Source: Bacillota bacterium (GTDB taxonomy: Bacteria; Bacillota_A; Clostridia; Clostridiales; Clostridiaceae). Taken from it: a stretch of DNA of 5,938 bases. The DNA lies in assembly GCA_021837545.1 (NCBI GenBank), contig JAKBFR010000133.1, forward strand, positions 1-5,938, in the 5' to 3' direction. The translations under genes were made by a program, and so were the position numbers. The notes below the pieces were generated by a model. That model saw nothing but the letters and a program-made list of their open reading frames with translations, had not been told where the DNA came from and did no database searches. Of this stretch, positions 1-5,719 are shown one piece after another. How positions within the stretch are numbered: the stretch's first letter is position 1; each line of letters opens with the position of its first letter.

Positions 1-242
1 ATGAAATGTTGAATTTCATGAAAAATGAAGCAGAGAGCAAAGGCTATGATGTAGTGATGCTACTTTTAACTGATTTATTAACAGAAGGTTCACAAGTTTT
101 GGTTGCCGGTGAAAGATATGACTATATTGAAAAGACATTCAAGGTTGAATTAAAAGATTCAATGGCCTTTTTACCTGGAGTATTATCAAGAAAAAAACAA
201 GTGATACCACCACTTACAAATGTAATTAATTCAATGAAATAA
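1..242 (+). CDS. ppaC: Manganese-dependent inorganic pyrophosphatase, C-terminal end (5' truncated)
   Basis: This is the last 79 or so codons of a gene that begins before the window; the frame is open from base 3 and stops at TAA 240-242. The protein would hydrolyse pyrophosphate to phosphate in the cytoplasm and so pull biosynthetic reactions forward. The visible part is the DHHA2 domain of the DHH phosphoesterase family. It has a hydrophobic strand followed by LLTDLLTEGS, then FLPGVLSRKKQVIPPL near the end. The SRKKQ motif (bases 186-200) carries the basic residues that bind substrate in family II pyrophosphatases. Many clostridial members also carry CBS and DRTGG domains, but that part lies outside the window. 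An internal ATG at base 6 is not the start, because the domain would be cut in half. Family assignment is fairly sure from the SRKKQ region; the exact subtype is not visible. Confidence 0.85.
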   Translation, partial: EMLNFMKNEAESKGYDVVMLLLTDLLTEGSQVLVAGERYDYIEKTFKVELKDSMAFLPGVLSRKKQVIPPLTNVINSMK

Positions 243-263
243 AAGGATTATTAAGATAAATTG

Positions 264-300
264 AAATAGGCTACATACTGCACAAGTATGTAGCCTATTT
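264..300 (+). terminator. Intrinsic terminator of the pyrophosphatase gene
   Basis: A perfect 15-bp inverted repeat, AAATAGGCTACATAC at 264-278 and GTATGTAGCCTATTT at 286-300, encloses a 7-nt loop. It starts 22 bases after the pyrophosphatase stop codon. The descending arm ends in TTT and is followed by ATTTG, so the U-tract is short. The A-rich ascending side means it could also work on the other strand, although no gene points at it from the right. Confidence 0.88.
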
Positions 301-336
301 ATTTGATTGGCGATATAATTTATTCTAATTATTTTA

Positions 337-467
337 CGCACTTTTTCAAAATATGAAAAGTTCTTGATTGTGCTTCGCACTTTTTCAAAAAGTGAAAAGA
401 CCCTAATTGTGCTTCGCACTTTTTTTTTAGGGGAAAAGATCTTGGTTGTGCTAAAGCACCTTTTTTT
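337..467 (+). repeat. 39-bp tandem repeat, three units plus a partial, with T-tailed mini-hairpins
   Basis: Three units of exactly 39 bp start with CGCAC at 337, 376 and 415, and a degenerate fourth starts near 454. At each junction the end of one unit and the start of the next form a hairpin. These are GTGC-TTC-GCAC at 370-380 and 409-419, and GTGCT-AA-AGCAC at 448-459. Each is followed by a T-run (5, 9 and 7 T). Unit 2 also holds a palindrome, CACTTTTT-C-AAAAAGTG at 378-394, which decays in units 1 and 3. Stems of 4-5 bp are weak for termination on their own, but three in series could act as attenuators or as a barrier to readthrough into the ATPase gene. The array may instead be a neutral slipped repeat. 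No convincing promoter for the ATPase was found: TATAAT at 314-319 and TATAGT at 499-504 both lack a good -35 box. Confidence 0.85.
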
Positions 468-531
468 AATGTGCATAACTTTTAAAAAGGAAAATATATA
501 TAGTATATAGTCTATATTAGGAGGAAAAGTT

Positions 532-3132
532 GTGATACAGGAAAAGGAATTTACATCTGGTCTTAGTACTAAAGAAGCAGAAAAGAGGATTAATAACTTT
601 GGACTTAATGAATTGAAACACAATAAAAGAGCGTCAGCATTTAAGATATTTCTATCTCAATTTAATGATTTTATTGTTTGGGTATTGATTGGAGCTACAA
701 TAATTTCAGGAGTTATTGGGGATAAGGCAGATGCTATTACCATACTTATAATAGTTGTTATTAATGCAATACTAGGATTTGTTCAAGAATTTAGGACTGA
801 GAAATCATTAGAAGCATTAAAGGAACTAGCAGCGCCAACTTGTAAAGTTTTAAGGGATTCAAGTATAAAAATTATAAATTCAATTTATTTAACAATTGGA
901 GATATTGTTATTGTAGAGGCTGGAGATAGGATACCTGCAGATGGCTTTTTTATTGAAAGTTCAGGAATAGTTGTGGATGAATCTTTATTAACTGGTGAAT
1001 CAGTTGGTGTAAATAAGGATGCTAAACAATATAAAATTAATGATAAACAATTAAAAATAGAAAATGGACAGAAAGCATCAAAGAGAAATAATATAGGATT
1101 TATGGGGACAACTGTAGTAAAAGGAAAAGGGTTATTTAAAGTTGATTGCATAGGCATGAAAACTGAAATGGGAAAAATAGCAGATTTAATTCAAAACATT
1201 GAGGAAGAAAGGTCTCCTTTAAATAAAAGATTAGATTCATTAGGAAAAGTTTTAGTTGTTATTTGTATTATAATTTGTGGTATCGTTACTATAATGGGAA
1301 TAATAAGAGGAAATGATGTAACAGAGATGTTTTTACTTGGAGTTAGTCTTGCAGTTGCTGCAATTCCAGAAGGACTGGCTGCCATTGTTACAGTTTCATT
1401 AGCTCTTGGAGTATCTAGAATGCTTAAAAAAAATGCACTTGTAAGAAAACTCCCAGCAGTAGAAACACTAGGATGCACATCTGTAATATGCTCTGATAAG
1501 ACTGGTACGTTAACTCAAAATAAAATGACAGTAAAAGAAGTTTATATAAATGGTGGACTTCATGAACTTGACAAAGAAAAAATAAGTGAATGTACAAAGT
1601 TTATGAAGGCTCTTGTTTACTGTAATGATTGTAATTATGATTTTACTAAGAATAAAATGAGTGAAGCACTTCATGGAGATCCAACAGAAACAGCATTAAT
1701 AAATATGTTTTTTTATGAAGTTAAAGACCTTGAAAGTTTTATAAAAAAGACTACTAGAGTATTTGATATACCTTTTGATTCAACCAGAAAAATGATGTCA
1801 GTTATTGTAAAAGAAGGAGAAAAGGAAACTTGTTATGTAAAAGGTGCTCCGGAAAGGATAATAGAAAGATGCGATTTTATATTGGAAAATAATAAGATTA
1901 AACCGTTCACATATCAAAAGAAAAAGCAAGTAACTGATTTTATTACAGCGATGTCATCAAGAGCATTGAGATGTATAGCAGGGGCATATAAAGAAGAACA
2001 TTTAATAAAAGGAGAGAAACTAGAACAAAATTTGATTTTCTTAGGTATAGCAGGAAGTATAGATCCTCCTAGAGAAGAGGCTAGAGATGCAGTTTTGAAA
2101 TGCAAACTTGCAGGGATAAAGCCTATTATGATAACAGGAGATCATCAGAATACTGCCCTTGCAATAGCGAAATCTTTAAACATATGTAATACTTCTGAGC
2201 AAGTTATGACAGGTGAGGAAATTGAAGCAATAAGTGATTTAGAATTAGAAGGCAAAATAAAAAAAATACGCGTATTTGCACGGGTTTCACCTAATCATAA
2301 ATTAAGAATTATAAGAGCATTTAAGAAAAAAGGGAATATTGTTGCTATGACAGGAGATGGTGTAAATGATGCACCAGCTATCAAAGAATCAGATATAGGT
2401 ATTGCAATGGGTATTTCAGGCACAGATGTAACTAAAGAAGCATCTTCTATGATTCTTATGGATGATAATTTTTCAACTATAGTTGCAGCTGTGGAAGAGG
2501 GAAGAATAATATATGATAATATAAGAAAATTTATACGATATTTATTATCTTGTAATCTTGGGGAAGTTTTAACTATGTTTTTAGCAACATTATTTTATTT
2601 ACCTAATCCATTGAGCCCAATACAAATTTTGCTTGTAAATTTAGCTACTGATGGACTTCCAGCAATAGCACTTGGTGTTGATCCACCAGAACAAGATATA
2701 ATGAGGCAACTCCCAAGAGAAAAAAATGAGAGTATATTTGCAAGGGGATTAGTTGAAAAGATAGTGATTAGAGGTGCTTTAATAGGATTGTGTACTTTGT
2801 TATCATTCATGGTGGGTAGATATTATAAAATGAATCTGGAAACATGTAGAACTTTAGCATTATGCACATTAGTTATGTCGCAACTTATCCATGTATTCGA
2901 ATGTAGGTCTGAAAGACATTCCATATTCCAAATAAAATTATTTACTAATCCATATTTAGTTGGAGCAGTTACAATATCAATAATATTATTATGTTCAGTA
3001 TTATATGTACCATTTTTACAAGCTGTATTCCATACTGTAGCATTATCGCTTAATGAATGGCTTATTGTAATGTTCTTCTCAGGTATAATTGCATTTATTA
3101 ACAGTGTTTATTTGTTAATTAAGTCAAAATAA
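532..3132 (+). CDS. P2A-type (SERCA-like) calcium-transporting ATPase
   Basis: An 866-residue membrane pump that would use ATP to export Ca2+ from the cytoplasm, full length for bacterial P2A ATPases. The GTG start follows AGGAGG (519-524) at 7 bases. In order: N-terminal cation-ATPase domain; M1 about 44-63 and M2 67-85; actuator domain with TGES 154-157; M3 about 238-260; M4 with PEGL 279-282; phosphorylated Asp322 in DKTGT; GDPTE 382-386; KGAPE 437-441 in the nucleotide-binding domain; TGD 535-537; hinge TGDGVND 607-613; then M5 to M10. Calcium ligands matching SERCA are Glu280 (M4), Asn675 and Glu678 (M5), and Asn703, Thr706 and Asp707 (M6). The M8 glutamate of SERCA is Gln784 here, so site II looks intact and site I altered. 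No metal-binding Cys domain is seen, arguing against a copper or zinc pump. Ca2+ is the likely substrate; Mn2+ cannot be excluded. It appears monocistronic. Confidence 0.93.
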   Translation: MIQEKEFTSGLSTKEAEKRINNFGLNELKHNKRASAFKIFLSQFNDFIVWVLIGATIISGVIGDKADAITILIIVVINAILGFVQEFRTEKSLEALKELAAPTCKVLRDSSIKIINSIYLTIGDIVIVEAGDRIPADGFFIESSGIVVDESLLTGESVGVNKDAKQYKINDKQLKIENGQKASKRNNIGFMGTTVVKGKGLFKVDCIGMKTEMGKIADLIQNIEEERSPLNKRLDSLGKVLVVICIIICGIVTIMGIIRGNDVTEMFLLGVSLAVAAIPEGLAAIVTVSLALGVSRMLKKNALVRKLPAVETLGCTSVICSDKTGTLTQNKMTVKEVYINGGLHELDKEKISECTKFMKALVYCNDCNYDFTKNKMSEALHGDPTETALINMFFYEVKDLESFIKKTTRVFDIPFDSTRKMMSVIVKEGEKETCYVKGAPERIIERCDFILENNKIKPFTYQKKKQVTDFITAMSSRALRCIAGAYKEEHLIKGEKLEQNLIFLGIAGSIDPPREEARDAVLKCKLAGIKPIMITGDHQNTALAIAKSLNICNTSEQVMTGEEIEAISDLELEGKIKKIRVFARVSPNHKLRIIRAFKKKGNIVAMTGDGVNDAPAIKESDIGIAMGISGTDVTKEASSMILMDDNFSTIVAAVEEGRIIYDNIRKFIRYLLSCNLGEVLTMFLATLFYLPNPLSPIQILLVNLATDGLPAIALGVDPPEQDIMRQLPREKNESIFARGLVEKIVIRGALIGLCTLLSFMVGRYYKMNLETCRTLALCTLVMSQLIHVFECRSERHSIFQIKLFTNPYLVGAVTISIILLCSVLYVPFLQAVFHTVALSLNEWLIVMFFSGIIAFINSVYLLIKSK

Positions 3133-3146
3133 AAGTGTATTGCTCA

Positions 3147-3372
3147 ATATAGATACCTAAAGCGAAAATTAGGGTTAATTGAATAAACTACCGAAATAAA
3201 GGTCATGCATTTGTTCGGGTTACTGAGGATTTAGTTGTGAATTTCTAACAACTTCTACTGAAGAAATATCTACAACTAAATCCTCTGATGTAACGCCTCC
3301 ACAAAAGCATGACCTTCATTTCTGGTATATACACTTAAGATATACGTCTAACTTTAAATTGAGTATCTATAT
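3147..3372 (+). repeat. Long hairpin element 1 (structured, family unrecognised)
   Basis: A 226-bp imperfect palindrome begins 14 bases after the ATPase stop. From the outside in, the pairs are as follows: ATATAGATAC 3147-3156 with 3363-3372; a loosely paired zone; ACC-GAAAT 3190-3197 with 3318-3326; AAGGTCATGC 3199-3208 with 3307-3316; an A-A mismatch; TTTGT with ACAAA; a small internal loop; GTTAC 3219-3223 with GTAAC 3290-3294; a 1x4 asymmetric loop (T against TGAT); GAGGATTTAGTTGT 3225-3238 with 3272-3285 (14 bp perfect); and an apical ATTTCT 3241-3246 with 3262-3267. It is homologous to the element at 3491-3757, in reverse orientation. Possible roles are a structured RNA in the 3' untranslated region of the ATPase mRNA, a bidirectional termination or stability element, or a palindromic mobile element. 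No T-tract follows the stem, and I saw no target-site duplication. Confidence 0.85.
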
Positions 3373-3490
3373 GTTAAATACTTAAATGCTATTAATTAAC
3401 CATGAAAATTTAATATTAATATTGTTTTAAAATATTTTATTCATATAATAAATATCTTTTTTTAGCAAAAATATAAAAATACTTGCTTAA
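3373..3490. other. AT-rich spacer between the two hairpin elements
   Basis: There is no open frame of note and no clear promoter. It contains a 12-bp palindrome AATATTAATATT. It also holds two related strings at its ends, AATACTTAAATGCTA near 3377 and an interrupted version near 3478, which may mark the outer limits of the flanking elements. Otherwise I see nothing in it. Confidence 0.4.
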
Positions 3491-3757
3491 ATAGATGCTA
3501 CTTTAAATTTATACTAATCAAAGAAAGGGATGGTATGCTTTTGTGCAGTGTTACATCAGAAGATTTTGCTGGCTGTGCTTCTTGATTATAAGTTGTTCCA
3601 AATATGCTTGTTCAAAGCTTGCCTTTGAAGCTAGCATTTTGGGCACAACTTGTAATCTTAGAAGCACCCAGCAAAATCTTCAGTAACCGTAACAAACGCA
3701 TACCACCCCTTTCGGTTTATTAGTAGTAAACTTAAATTTTCACATTAATGAAAGCAT
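3491..3757 (-). repeat. Long hairpin element 2, inverted homologue of element 1
   Basis: A roughly 267-bp imperfect palindrome whose core spans about 3505-3739. Pairs from the outside in are: TACTAAT 3512-3518 with 3719-3725; GAAAGGG 3523-3529 with 3707-3713; TGGTATGC 3531-3538 with 3698-3705; TTTGT with ACAAA; GTTAC 3550-3554 with GTAAC 3683-3687; GAAGATTTTGCTGG 3559-3572 with 3668-3681; TGCTTCT 3576-3582 with 3660-3666; GATTATAAGTTGT 3584-3596 with 3645-3657 (one T-G wobble); and the apical TTCAAAG 3611-3617 with 3623-3629. Read on the - strand it has the same arm order and internal loops as element 1, but a longer apical arm. It lies 36 bases past the stop of the - strand gene at 3793, so both elements have the same sense relative to the gene upstream of them. 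Outer limits are approximate. Confidence 0.85.
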
Positions 3758-3777
3758 TTTTATGTTTCGCAATAACC

Positions 3778-3793
3778 GTACTTTGTAAAGTAC
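3778..3793 (-). repeat. Small hairpin overlapping a stop codon
   Basis: GTACTTT 3778-3784 pairs with AAAGTAC 3787-3793, and the outer end touches the stop codon (TAG on the - strand, 3793-3795) of the small gene. No T-tract follows on either strand. A role as a weak terminator or 3'-end stabiliser is possible, but chance cannot be excluded. Confidence 0.45.
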
Positions 3794-4221
3794 TATCTTC
3801 TCATGTTCATTGATTGTTGGCGTGATTTCTTAATTTGACTGTGATCTATTGGTACTAAATCTTTTTTTGTTGTAAGATTTAGTACATTCATAATTTGTAC
3901 TTGTTGAGAATTTTCTTTCTTGTTATCCTTTTCACCTGTAACACCCATTATAATAACTTTATGACCTTGTTTTACAGCAATGAATTCAGGTTTTTTGAAC
4001 CAACTATTTTTTTTATACCAACACTTAACAATTGTCTTGCCAGTTTCAGGTTTAATAACCATTTCAACCATTAATCTATGGAATATAATGTAACTTTTTG
4101 GAATAAGCTTTACAGATAAAATAGTTCCAGATATACTTGTGATTCTGTCACCATATTTTTCCATATAAGCATTTTGAAAATAGTTACTAAATTTACCTGT
4201 TAATTTTTCTTTAAGACTCAT
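3793..4221 (-). CDS. Unrecognised 142-residue protein, possible OB-fold
   Basis: I do not recognise this family with certainty. The protein starts MSLKEKLTGKFSNYF and is basic. Its middle alternates hydrophobic strands in an OB-fold-like way: ITSISGTILSVK, then MVEMVIKPETGKTIVKCWYK, then GHKVIIMGVTGE, then VQIMNVLNL. A lysine- and arginine-rich tail follows (IKKSRQQSMNMRR). That pattern would fit single-stranded nucleic acid binding, but this is an inference from spacing, not a motif match. There is no signal peptide or membrane segment from the chosen start. The ATG at 4219-4221 is preferred because GAAGGAG (4230-4236) lies 8 bases upstream. A longer frame from 4266 would add 15 hydrophobic residues but has no ribosome binding site and would start inside the probable promoter dyad. 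It converges on the ATPase gene and diverges from dinB. Confidence 0.75.
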   Translation of the reverse strand: MSLKEKLTGKFSNYFQNAYMEKYGDRITSISGTILSVKLIPKSYIIFHRLMVEMVIKPETGKTIVKCWYKKNSWFKKPEFIAVKQGHKVIIMGVTGEKDNKKENSQQVQIMNVLNLTTKKDLVPIDHSQIKKSRQQSMNMRR

Positions 4222-4229
4222 AATAATTA

Positions 4230-4236
4230 CTCCTTC
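4230..4236 (-). promoter_or_regulatory. Shine-Dalgarno that fixes the start of the small - strand gene
   Basis: GAAGGAG on the - strand lies 8 bases before ATG 4221-4219. It supports the 142-residue start over the 157-residue one. Confidence 0.8.
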
Positions 4237-4267
4237 ACATAAAAAAATCGATAATAACACTATCATA

Positions 4268-4290
4268 TATAATAATACTCTATTATTATA
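4268..4290. promoter_or_regulatory. AT-rich dyad, possible operator
   Basis: TATAATAATA 4268-4277 and TATTATTATA 4281-4290 are perfect inverted repeats around a CTC centre. The right half contains the likely -10 box (TATAAT on the - strand, 4285-4290) of the small - strand gene. This would suit a dimeric repressor, or a hairpin at the very start of the transcript. Because it is almost pure A/T, chance symmetry is a real alternative. Confidence 0.45.
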
Positions 4291-4315
4291 TCATATGTAA
4301 TGAGTTAATAGGTAA
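4285..4315 (-). promoter_or_regulatory. Candidate promoter of the small - strand gene
   Basis: On the - strand, a consensus TATAAT at 4290-4285 is preceded by TTACCT at 4315-4310 with a 19-base spacer. The -10 is strong, the -35 poor and the spacer long. The predicted transcript would start near 4278 and have a leader of about 55 bases. Confidence 0.4.
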
Positions 4316-4354
4316 TATTTTTAATCGGTTAATATATCTTAAATGCTTTTATTA

Positions 4355-4384
4355 TTGCTAAGTATTCATTGTATTGACTATAAT
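4355..4384 (+). promoter_or_regulatory. Candidate promoter of dinB
   Basis: TTGCTA at 4355-4360 and TATAAT at 4379-4384 are 18 bases apart. A second -35-like TTGACT at 4374-4379 has only a poor -10 (TATTCA, 4396-4401). The predicted leader runs about 160 bases to the dinB start. In it are weak pairs such as GGTAA 4454-4458 with TTACC 4470-4474, and CATATT 4515-4520 with AATATG 4523-4528 just before the ribosome binding site. No LexA-type GAAC-N4-GTTC box is visible here. Confidence 0.5.
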
Positions 4385-4533
4385 ATAATAAGAAATATTC
4401 AAAATATGAAACGAGATTTCTGGAAAATGGAATTAACAATAAATTGTATTTAAGGTAAGGCCATAGAAGTTACCCAAGAATACAAGGGTTTAAACATGAG
4501 ATGTTATTAATTTACATATTTTAATATGATAAT

Positions 4534-4540
4534 GAGGTGA
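4534..4540 (+). promoter_or_regulatory. Shine-Dalgarno that fixes the dinB start
   Basis: GAGGTGA lies 10 bases before ATG 4551. It is only 1 base from the in-frame TTG at 4542, which rules that upstream codon out. Confidence 0.75.
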
Positions 4541-4550
4541 GTTGTGCAAA

Positions 4551-5597
4551 ATGGAAAATGTAATATTACATGTAGACATGGATGCTTTTTTTGCATCCGT
4601 TGAGCAAAGGGATAATCCAAATCTTAGAGGTAAGCCTGTTATCGTAGGAGGAGTAAGCGAGAGAGGGGTTGTATCAACTTGCTCGTATGAAGCTAGAAAA
4701 TTTGGTGTACATTCAGCTATGCCAATGTTTATGGCTAGAGAAAAATGCCCTAACGGAATCTATGTTTCGGGGAGATATGGTAAGTATGTTAAGGTTTCTC
4801 AAGAAGTGTTTAAAATATTTAATGAAGTGACTCCATTGGTTGAGTCTGTATCTATTGACGAAGGTTTTTTGGACTTGTCACAAGGGAAAATTAAAGATGG
4901 CATAGAAGCTGCAAGATATATTAAAAATAGGGTTTTTAAAGAAATTGGATTAACTTTATCTATTGGCATATCTTATAATAAATTTTTAGCAAAGCTTGCT
5001 TCAGATTGGAATAAGCCTAATGGAATTAAGGAAATAACAAAGGAAATGCTTCCAGATATACTTTTACCTCTTCCTATATCAAAGATTCATGGTTTAGGGA
5101 AGGTGTCAGTAAGTAAATTAAATAACATGGGAATATATTATATAAGTGATTTATATAGAATGCCAAAGGAATTCTATACAGAATATTTAGGGAAAAGTGG
5201 CGCTGATATATATGATAGAATTCAGGGTATTGATAATAGAAAAGTTGAGATTGTTCGTGAAAGAAAGTCTGTAGGAAAAGAAAAAACTTTGAAGGTTGAC
5301 ACGAAAAACAAGGAAGAATTGTTACAATACATAAAAGAATTCTCTTTTGAAATAGAAGACGTTTTAAGCAGAAAAAATGTTAGTGGAAAAACTGTAACTT
5401 TAAAATTTAAAACTAAGGATTTTGAAAATCATACAAGAAGCAAAACTTTAAATAATTATATAGGAACTCATAGTGAAATTTTTAAGATTGCTAAAGAAAT
5501 ATTAGAAAGTGAAGAACTAAAAGAAGAGGTAAGACTAATTGGAGTTAGTATATCTTCATTTAAAGAAACAGAAGCACAACAGATGAGTTTATTTTAA
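4551..5597 (+). CDS. dinB: DNA polymerase IV (Y-family translesion polymerase)
   Basis: A 348-residue, full-length Pol IV, which would copy past damaged template bases in the cytoplasm with low fidelity and no proofreading. The palm begins ILHVDMDAFFASVEQ, giving metal ligand Asp9 and, by alignment with E. coli, steric-gate Phe14. The second catalytic pair is Asp103-Glu104 in SIDEGFLD. The SIGISYNKFLAKLASDWNKP segment follows, then a helix-hairpin-helix thumb around IHGLGKVSVSKLNNMGI, and a little-finger domain from about residue 240. The protein ends exactly in QMSLF (344-348), a match to the beta-clamp binding motif, so it should dock on the sliding clamp. All key residues are present. The family norm after SIDE is usually AYLD; GFLD here is a mild variant. 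It has its own likely promoter, diverges from the - strand gene and may be cotranscribed with what follows. Confidence 0.97.
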   Translation: MENVILHVDMDAFFASVEQRDNPNLRGKPVIVGGVSERGVVSTCSYEARKFGVHSAMPMFMAREKCPNGIYVSGRYGKYVKVSQEVFKIFNEVTPLVESVSIDEGFLDLSQGKIKDGIEAARYIKNRVFKEIGLTLSIGISYNKFLAKLASDWNKPNGIKEITKEMLPDILLPLPISKIHGLGKVSVSKLNNMGIYYISDLYRMPKEFYTEYLGKSGADIYDRIQGIDNRKVEIVRERKSVGKEKTLKVDTKNKEELLQYIKEFSFEIEDVLSRKNVSGKTVTLKFKTKDFENHTRSKTLNNYIGTHSEIFKIAKEILESEELKEEVRLIGVSISSFKETEAQQMSLF

Positions 5598-5652
5598 AAA
5601 AGTATATCTATTTTACTATTTAAAGAATATTAATATTATATACTATAAATTT

Positions 5653-5661
5653 AAGGAGGAG
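5653..5661 (+). promoter_or_regulatory. Very strong Shine-Dalgarno before a nine-codon frame
   Basis: AAGGAGGAG is the best ribosome binding site in the window together with that of the ATPase. It lies 6-8 bases before TTG 5668 but about 60 bases before the ATG of the next recognisable gene, so it does not serve that gene directly. Confidence 0.7.
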
Positions 5662-5667
5662 TCTGCT

Positions 5668-5697
5668 TTGGAATATTTTAGTTATATGATTCAATAA
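5668..5697 (+). CDS. Possible leader peptide, nine codons
   Basis: A TTG start at ideal distance from AAGGAGGAG (5653-5661) opens the short frame MEYFSYMIQ, stopped by TAA at 5695-5697. The stop is 22 bases before the ATG of the downstream gene, which is in a different frame. It could couple translation to the next gene or sense translation speed, or it could be the remnant of a start region changed by mutation. It has no run of a single amino acid of the kind found in classical attenuators. The product itself is unlikely to be stable. Evidence rests only on the ribosome binding site and start spacing. Confidence 0.35.
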   Translation: MEYFSYMIQ

Positions 5698-5719
5698 TAA
5701 CTTCAAAGTAGGATAATAT

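Noticed and set aside
337..467. CRISPR array
   Set aside because: The units are directly contiguous with no unique spacers; it is a plain tandem repeat.
231..623. 130-codon - strand frame with a 13-residue internal repeat (FEKVRSTI type)
   Set aside because: The repeat is just the translation of the 39-bp tandem DNA repeat, whose length is a multiple of three. The frame also covers the pyrophosphatase terminator and the ATPase start, and its composition is unlike a real protein.
885..2810. Several - strand frames inside the ATPase gene
   Set aside because: They are shadows of a strongly conserved P-type ATPase coding frame and have no family resemblance of their own.
3147..3757. Integron attC sites
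   Set aside because: The long hairpins with GTTAC and GTAAC invite the comparison, but the elements are larger than usual attC sites, the motifs do not match GTTRRRY and RYYYAAC at the ends, and no integrase or cassette array is present.
3147..3757. MITE with target-site duplication
   Set aside because: Terminal inverted repeats exist in element 1, but I could not find a matching direct duplication at the ends of either element. A mobile origin remains possible but unsupported.
4406..4453. 15-codon frame in the dinB leader (MKRDFWKMELTINCI)
   Set aside because: There is no ribosome binding site before its ATG, so I see no support for translation.
4542..4550. Upstream TTG start for dinB adding three residues
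   Set aside because: It lies one base after the Shine-Dalgarno, too close to be used; ATG 4551 has proper spacing.
5601..5644. Terminator after dinB from AGTATAT and ATATACT
   Set aside because: The arms are 7 bp of A/T-rich sequence about 30 bases apart, with no T-tract after the second arm.
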